Positions 59,537 to 64,000 of a stretch of 64,000 nucleotides of DNA are shown piece by piece. The DNA comes from Cryptomeria japonica (taxonomy: Eukaryota > Streptophyta > Pinopsida > Cupressales > Cupressaceae): positions 185,994,169 to 186,058,168 of the forward strand of contig NC_081413.1 of the NCBI RefSeq assembly GCF_030272615.1, given 5' to 3'. Below the pieces are notes generated by a model. It did not search any database. It was not told where the DNA came from and saw nothing but the letters and a program-made list of their open reading frames with translations. The position numbers were made by a program, and so were the translations under genes. Within the stretch, counting starts at the first letter, position 1. Every line of letters begins with the position of its first letter.

Positions 59537-61134
59537 TTACTCAGAAGAAGGTATGATAACAAAGTCAACATCCATGGAATAAGCATGAAATTCAACAAGA
59601 AGAGTGATAGAACCAATGGTAGGACAAGAGAATCCATCAAATAAATTCACAACCACATTAGAAGTATCATAAAGTGGTTTATGCAATCGGAAAGTAAAAA
59701 GATACTCTTCAGTTATGACATTAACCATGCAAGAGGGATCAATAAGGGCACCACGGCAAGGGATATCCTGAACCTTCACCACTATGTATAAAGGGCCATC
59801 AAGTGCTCTAATGATCTCACTAGGGTCAAATATAGTACAAGGATCCTTAGGTGTGTCTTGGGTTTCTACCATATTAACCAAGTTTGGATCCATAGAGGCG
59901 AATTCTTCAAAAGTGAGAGAATTAGGCACAATCTCAATAATGTTAGAGGTATGAGATGGCAAGGGATTAGTGAAAATATTAAGATTTTGGTTAGGAGGAG
60001 CTACTAATTTATTCCCTTTATCATTCACACCTGCCACAAATATAGTATTACTATCAATCAAGCCTTGAACTTCATTTTTAAATGCAAAACATTTCTTAGT
60101 GTCATGACCAGGTTGACGATGAAATTGGCAAAAGAAATTGTTATCAAAATAAGGAGATGCAAGTTTTGAAGGATCAATTTGTTTTATAGGAAGAAGTTTG
60201 ATAACATTTATGTGCAACAATGGAGATATAATACTATGTAAAGATTCATTCAAAGGAGTAAACTATCTTTCTATTTGGAAGAATTTAGAAATAGAAGGCA
60301 CACCTGTTGTAGCATTCACATGGTTGTTGTTGATTGGATCATTGAACTTGATGAAGCTTTCTGTTGGTTTGAACTTCACAAATGGTTGTTGAACACTCTC
60401 CCCCTTATCACTCGGAGCCATAGGAGTGGATTTCTCCATTTGATTCATAGCTAGTTGATATTGTGGAGTGTTGCACACAACTACGGAAAGGAAGTAAACT
60501 CAGACAAAAGAATCTTTTCCTTGATATCTTTTTGTAAATTAGAAATGAAAATTCTTTGAATATCATTATCAGGTATATGAAAAGAAATTTGAGCACACAA
60601 ATGCTTATATCTACCAATGAAATCAGTCACTTTTTCTTTAACACCTTTTTTACAATGCATTAAATCAATCAAAGTGATTTTAGGACCAATGTTGTTTTGA
60701 AATTGTTGGATGAAAGAATTTACCAATTGTTGAAAGGAGGTGATATAATAAGAAGGAAGAGATCAATACCATTGTAAGGCCTTATCTCTTAGTGTTCTTG
60801 TAAACAATTTTGCAAGTAATCATTGATCATAAGCAAAATCTGTACACAAGATTTGAAATGTTTTGACATGCGTAAGAGGATCACCTTTTCCATTATAGAG
60901 TTCCAATTGAGGGATCTCCACATGTTTAGGTGGCACGACTTTAAAAATATCAAGACAAAGTGGGCTCACAACATCAAAGGTGGGCACACTAAACTTGGAC
61001 TGACTCATAGAAGCAATTTGTTGTTGAAAGGAAGACATAGTTTGAGCAAGATTGTTGATTTTCATTTCGGTAGAAAAATTGATGTTAGACATAGGTGATT
61101 GAGAAGGTGGTGTAATGTTATTGAAAGAAGGCAT
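59537..61134 (-). pseudogene. gag: Ty3/gypsy Gag and aspartic protease of the non-autonomous element
   Basis: The frame starts at 61134 (MPSFNNITPPSQSP). The Gag domain has LYNGKGDPLTHVKTF near 60900, then RDKALQWY and F..LVNSFIQQFQ motifs (stops near 60820 and 60755), and LMHCKKGVKEKVTDFIGRYK near 60640. A C-x2-H-x4-H-x4-C knuckle (CQFHRQPGHDTKKC) lies near 60135-60094. In the same 238-codon frame (60253-59537) is the retropepsin part, whose active site reads GALIDPSCMVNVI; DPS replaces the usual DGG/DTG/DSG, so the catalytic aspartate is kept but the loop glycine is lost. Gag packages RNA; protease matures it. The protease is doubtful. Confidence 0.8.
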
Positions 61135-61418
61135 GGACTAAGAATAAGGTGGTGGGACATTATGATAAGTATGCATTGGTGATTATTGGGTAGGAAAAGG
61201 GACACTTAAAGGAGGAATAAAATTAAGAGGTTACTTGTTAAACCCCCAATTTTCAAAAATCATCTTGAAAATTAAGATGATTTTTGAAAATTGGGGTTTT
61301 TACAAATCACAAGTTCAATTTTAATTTTAAAAACTAGGGTTTTTAATGAATTAACCACTAAGTTTGCAGATGCAATTTTATTCCAAGGAAAGCATGCAAG
61401 ATGTCAGGTTCACCACAA
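61135..61418 (-). other. 5' leader of gag-protease element with primer-site candidate
   Basis: On the minus strand, TTG then TGGTGAACCTGACATC follows the 5' LTR end at 61419, a TGG-initial primer site after a 3-nt spacer. The leader contains an inverted repeat: AACCCCCAATTTTCAAAAAT near 61240 pairs with ATTTTTGAAAATTGGGGTTT near 61281. Confidence 0.6.
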
Positions 61419-62655
61419 TGTAATGGTGGAAAAATGGTTAATGATAAATCAAGAAGGAAACTACCCTTTCCCTAAAAGAGAGATGAGAGTTTCGCAATCG
61501 ATTACCATTCAAGCACTTTTCACCATTACATTAGGAAGAGGAGAGGATAATTCAATAGATTCAATCTCTCCACACAAAGATAATAGATTGAATTATGAAT
61601 GAATGGGGAATTCTAAGTTGATCCCCTCTTCCCTGTTTGAAATGGAAACGAATTGATTGAATTATGTAGTGCAAAAGTGCAAAGAATCGATTATAACTTG
61701 AGATCAGAATATGGGATGAAGTTGTGCACCTGGATCTGGCAATAAAATGTCAAGACGAAGTTGCCCTGTGAATTTGAGGAAAAGTTTCCCAGAGTGTGGC
61801 AGGAATGTACATGTTCCTCCAAAAAATCTACGAAACAAAAAGGGTTTTTTCACCTTTGCAAATGAAGCCCGAATTTGAAAGTACAGCTGTGCACCTACAA
61901 CCTACACATAGAAAAGAGAGGAAAATGGGTTGGGATTTGAGGTTTGCCTTTAGGTCAAACGCCAATTTTTAAATTAACCAAGTAATGAATGAAAGTACTT
62001 GCAAGTAGATGTAAATGAAAGACTGAATTGTAAATCACCTCAAGGGAGGTTGTGATAGCAATGTTGATAGAAGTGCTTGTGCGGAATTGTATGTTGAAAT
62101 CAATCTCCTCTTCAATGGTTGAATCCTTGACTTCAACGCAACACCTAGCCTTGAAGGGAGACTTGAGAATGCTCAATGCTGGAAAAGAATGCTTGAATGC
62201 TTGAATTCTCTCGAATGCTTGATCACTTGTGCAGACTCCAATCTTATCCAACTTCAACTTATTGAACCTATCAAATTTCCACCTATGCAAATGAGATTAT
62301 GAATTCACCTTAAATACATGTTGGTGGATTTGAATTTCATCAAGGGCCAACATCGGGAGAGTTTTCCGCCCGAGGCACAACCAACAATGAAACCCTAGGG
62401 AGGGTCTTGCCCCAAAATAGGGCAGGGATAGAGGTGCCACGCCCCTATCCAAGGGGGGACAATGGTACCATGCCCCTATTCTACCCCTTTCTCTAGGGCA
62501 AAGTGCGTACGAGGTGATGCAGAGGCCAAGGAGAAAGTTGCTTCTGCAAGTCAAGCAATCTTCAGTCTCCAATCAGGCTAGAGGATTCAAGTTTGCATGT
62601 GTGAGGACCCTAATGTAGTAAAAAATTGCTAGGGTCGCAATTTTATGATAGTACA
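61419..62655 (-). repeat. 5' LTR of gag-protease element
   Basis: 1237 bp, starts TGTAATGGTGG and ends AGTACA. Pairs with 56444-57642. Confidence 0.88.
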
Positions 62656-62660
62656 TTTAG
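62656..62660. repeat. Target-site duplication TTTAG (right)
   Basis: Right partner of 56439-56443. Confidence 0.88.
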
Positions 62661-64000
62661 ATAAATGACAACACAACTGAAATTACCAACAATCTTCCCA
62701 TTTTTCATTCATGGAATAATTTCTACCACCAGCCAACAATAAACTCTTCTCAATTGTATCTCTCTCTCTTTGACATCAAGGACAAAGGGCACAATATTGC
62801 AAACAATAACTCTCTCCCAAACAACTTTGATAACTGTAACACTCCCTCTAATGGGTATATCTCTCTTTTGTAACCATTTTCCTAAAACCAAGAAATCACA
62901 ACCTTCATTGATCCTCCTTAAAGTAGCCACTGCATCAAACCATGAGCCAAAAAATAAATTTGATTCTTCCCATTGAAAGATGCATCACTTCTATGCATGT
63001 AGTTTGAATAAGGAGGGGCAATAATCCCTAATTTATTTTGGAGATACTCAAAGGTATACTTCATAAGTGCCTTGGTAAAGATATATGCAATCTGATCTTT
63101 TGTAGGCACATATTCCAATCTGACTTCCTTCTCTGAAACCTTCTCTCTTAAGAAATGATATCAGATATAAATCTATCTAGTCCTTGAATGCATTATCAAA
63201 TTATTTGAAATTTTAATTGCACTTGTATTGTTACACATGATAGGAATTGCCTCATCATACATCACCTTGATATCTCTAAGAGTTTGTTTCATCCATATGA
63301 CTTAAGTGCAACAAGATATCATTGCAATATATTCTACCTCTATAGTATATAATGACATTGAGTCATGTTTTTTTCTCAACCAAGAGACCAATCTATCTCC
63401 CAAGAAAAATTCACCACCACTTGTACTTCTTTTGTCATCAGCACATCTAGCTCAATCAGCATCTGTGTATGCCTTCAAAGTGAAATCATCATTCTTCTTG
63501 TATCACAAACCAAAATTTGGAGTCCTCAAATATCTGAATACCCTTTTGATTACATGATGATATTGATTTGGATTAAAGCTTGATATCTAGTGACAAAACA
63601 AATAGCATGCATAATATATGGTCTTGAAGTAGTCAAATACAACAACCCTCCAATCATAGACCTATATTATTTTGATATCAACTTCTAGAGATCCATCATC
63701 CTTACTTAACTTGCAACTAGTAGTCATAGGAATTCCAACTACTTTACAATATTCCATACAAAACTTCTTCAGCATATCCTTGATATACTTGGTCTAAGAA
63801 ATGAAAATACGACCTTTTGATTGTGTCACTTGATGACCAAGGAAAAATCACAACTTACCAATCATTGGCATCTCAAATTATTTTTGCATTTCTTCAGCAA
63901 ATCTCTTACAAATGCAATCATCTCCTCCAAAAATGATATCAGAAACATATACTACAACCACTAACAATTTATCACCTTCAACTTTGAAATAAAGATTACT
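62661..64000 (-). pseudogene. pol: Ty1/copia reverse transcriptase-RNase H C-terminus (partial, runs off window)
   Basis: On the minus strand from the right edge: a VVVVYVSDIIFGG block near 63945 (copia YVDDI, with the first catalytic aspartate changed to serine), then F.MPMIGKL.FFLGHQV near 63860 and TKYIKDMLKKF near 63780. RNase H follows with SWLRKKQDSMSLYTIEVEYIA near 63350 and the conserved terminal EYVPTKDQIAYIFTKAL near 63100. Stops and frameshifts break it. The C-terminal end is cut by the gag-protease element at 62655. Element start, gag and integrase lie beyond the window. Confidence 0.82.

Larger units (their letters stand above)
56444..62655 (-). mobile_element. Complete gag-protease-only Ty3/gypsy element
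   Basis: LTRs 56444-57642 and 61419-62655 (TGTAATGG...(C/G)TACA) flank a 3.8-kb internal region, with TTTAG duplicated outside. On the minus strand the 5' LTR is followed by TTG and a TGGTGAACCTGACA primer-site candidate, and a purine tract (AAAGTGGGGGCTAAA) precedes the 3' LTR. The coding region gives a gypsy Gag and a protease, then a Pro-rich tail. No reverse transcriptase, RNase H or integrase motif was found, so it is non-autonomous. Confidence 0.85.

Overview
The window looks like an intergenic stretch of a large, repeat-filled seed-plant genome. It is AT-rich and almost gene-free, its reading frames are mostly eroded retroelement proteins, and LTR retrotransposons are nested in one another. 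A gymnosperm would fit, but nothing seen here proves the clade. No intact ordinary host gene was found.

Layout. 1-6.1 kb: low-complexity AT/GGAT-rich DNA with a decayed Ty3/gypsy gag remnant on the minus strand. 6.6-8.2 kb: a broken hAT-type transposase, minus strand. 8.3-17.7 kb: no clear gene; a duplicated segment at 10.6-11.4 kb has a ~215-bp hairpin inserted in only one copy. 17.8-18.6 kb: an unidentified reading frame with an RG-rich tail and two nonsense codons. 19.1-19.6 kb: an RNase H fragment. 22.0-23.4 kb: a LINE reverse-transcriptase relic.

23.9-55 kb is dominated by a Ty3/gypsy element of Tat type on the plus strand: LTR (23948-25614), tandem-repeat leader, small ORF, gag, protease, G-patch-like segment, reverse transcriptase, RNase H, a second archaeal-type RNase H, DD35E integrase, a non-coding 3' region, an antisense plant-mobile-domain gene, a polypurine tract, and a 3' LTR start at 45918. 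Three younger insertions interrupt it, each with a 5-bp target duplication: a 4.74-kb LTR-like unit (29077-33817, CATAT), a 1.07-kb solo LTR (39775-40846, AGTTG), and a complete 7.95-kb minus-strand element (45924-53877, GTAGA). The last has Sirevirus-like traits, a coiled-coil and zinc-knuckle Gag-like protein and a second large ORF, but no polymerase.

56444-62655 is another complete minus-strand LTR element (TTTAG duplication) that encodes only gag and protease. It sits inside a Ty1/copia element whose RT/RNase H C-terminus runs off the right edge (62.7-64 kb).

The coding elements are decayed by stops and frameshifts, many consistent with C-to-T change, so the window mainly records successive insertion. 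The two pol-less elements must have been mobilised in trans. The most unusual items are the pol-less Sirevirus-like element, the 4.7-kb LTR-like unit with a GC-rich palindrome array, and the antisense plant-mobile-domain gene carried by the Tat element.
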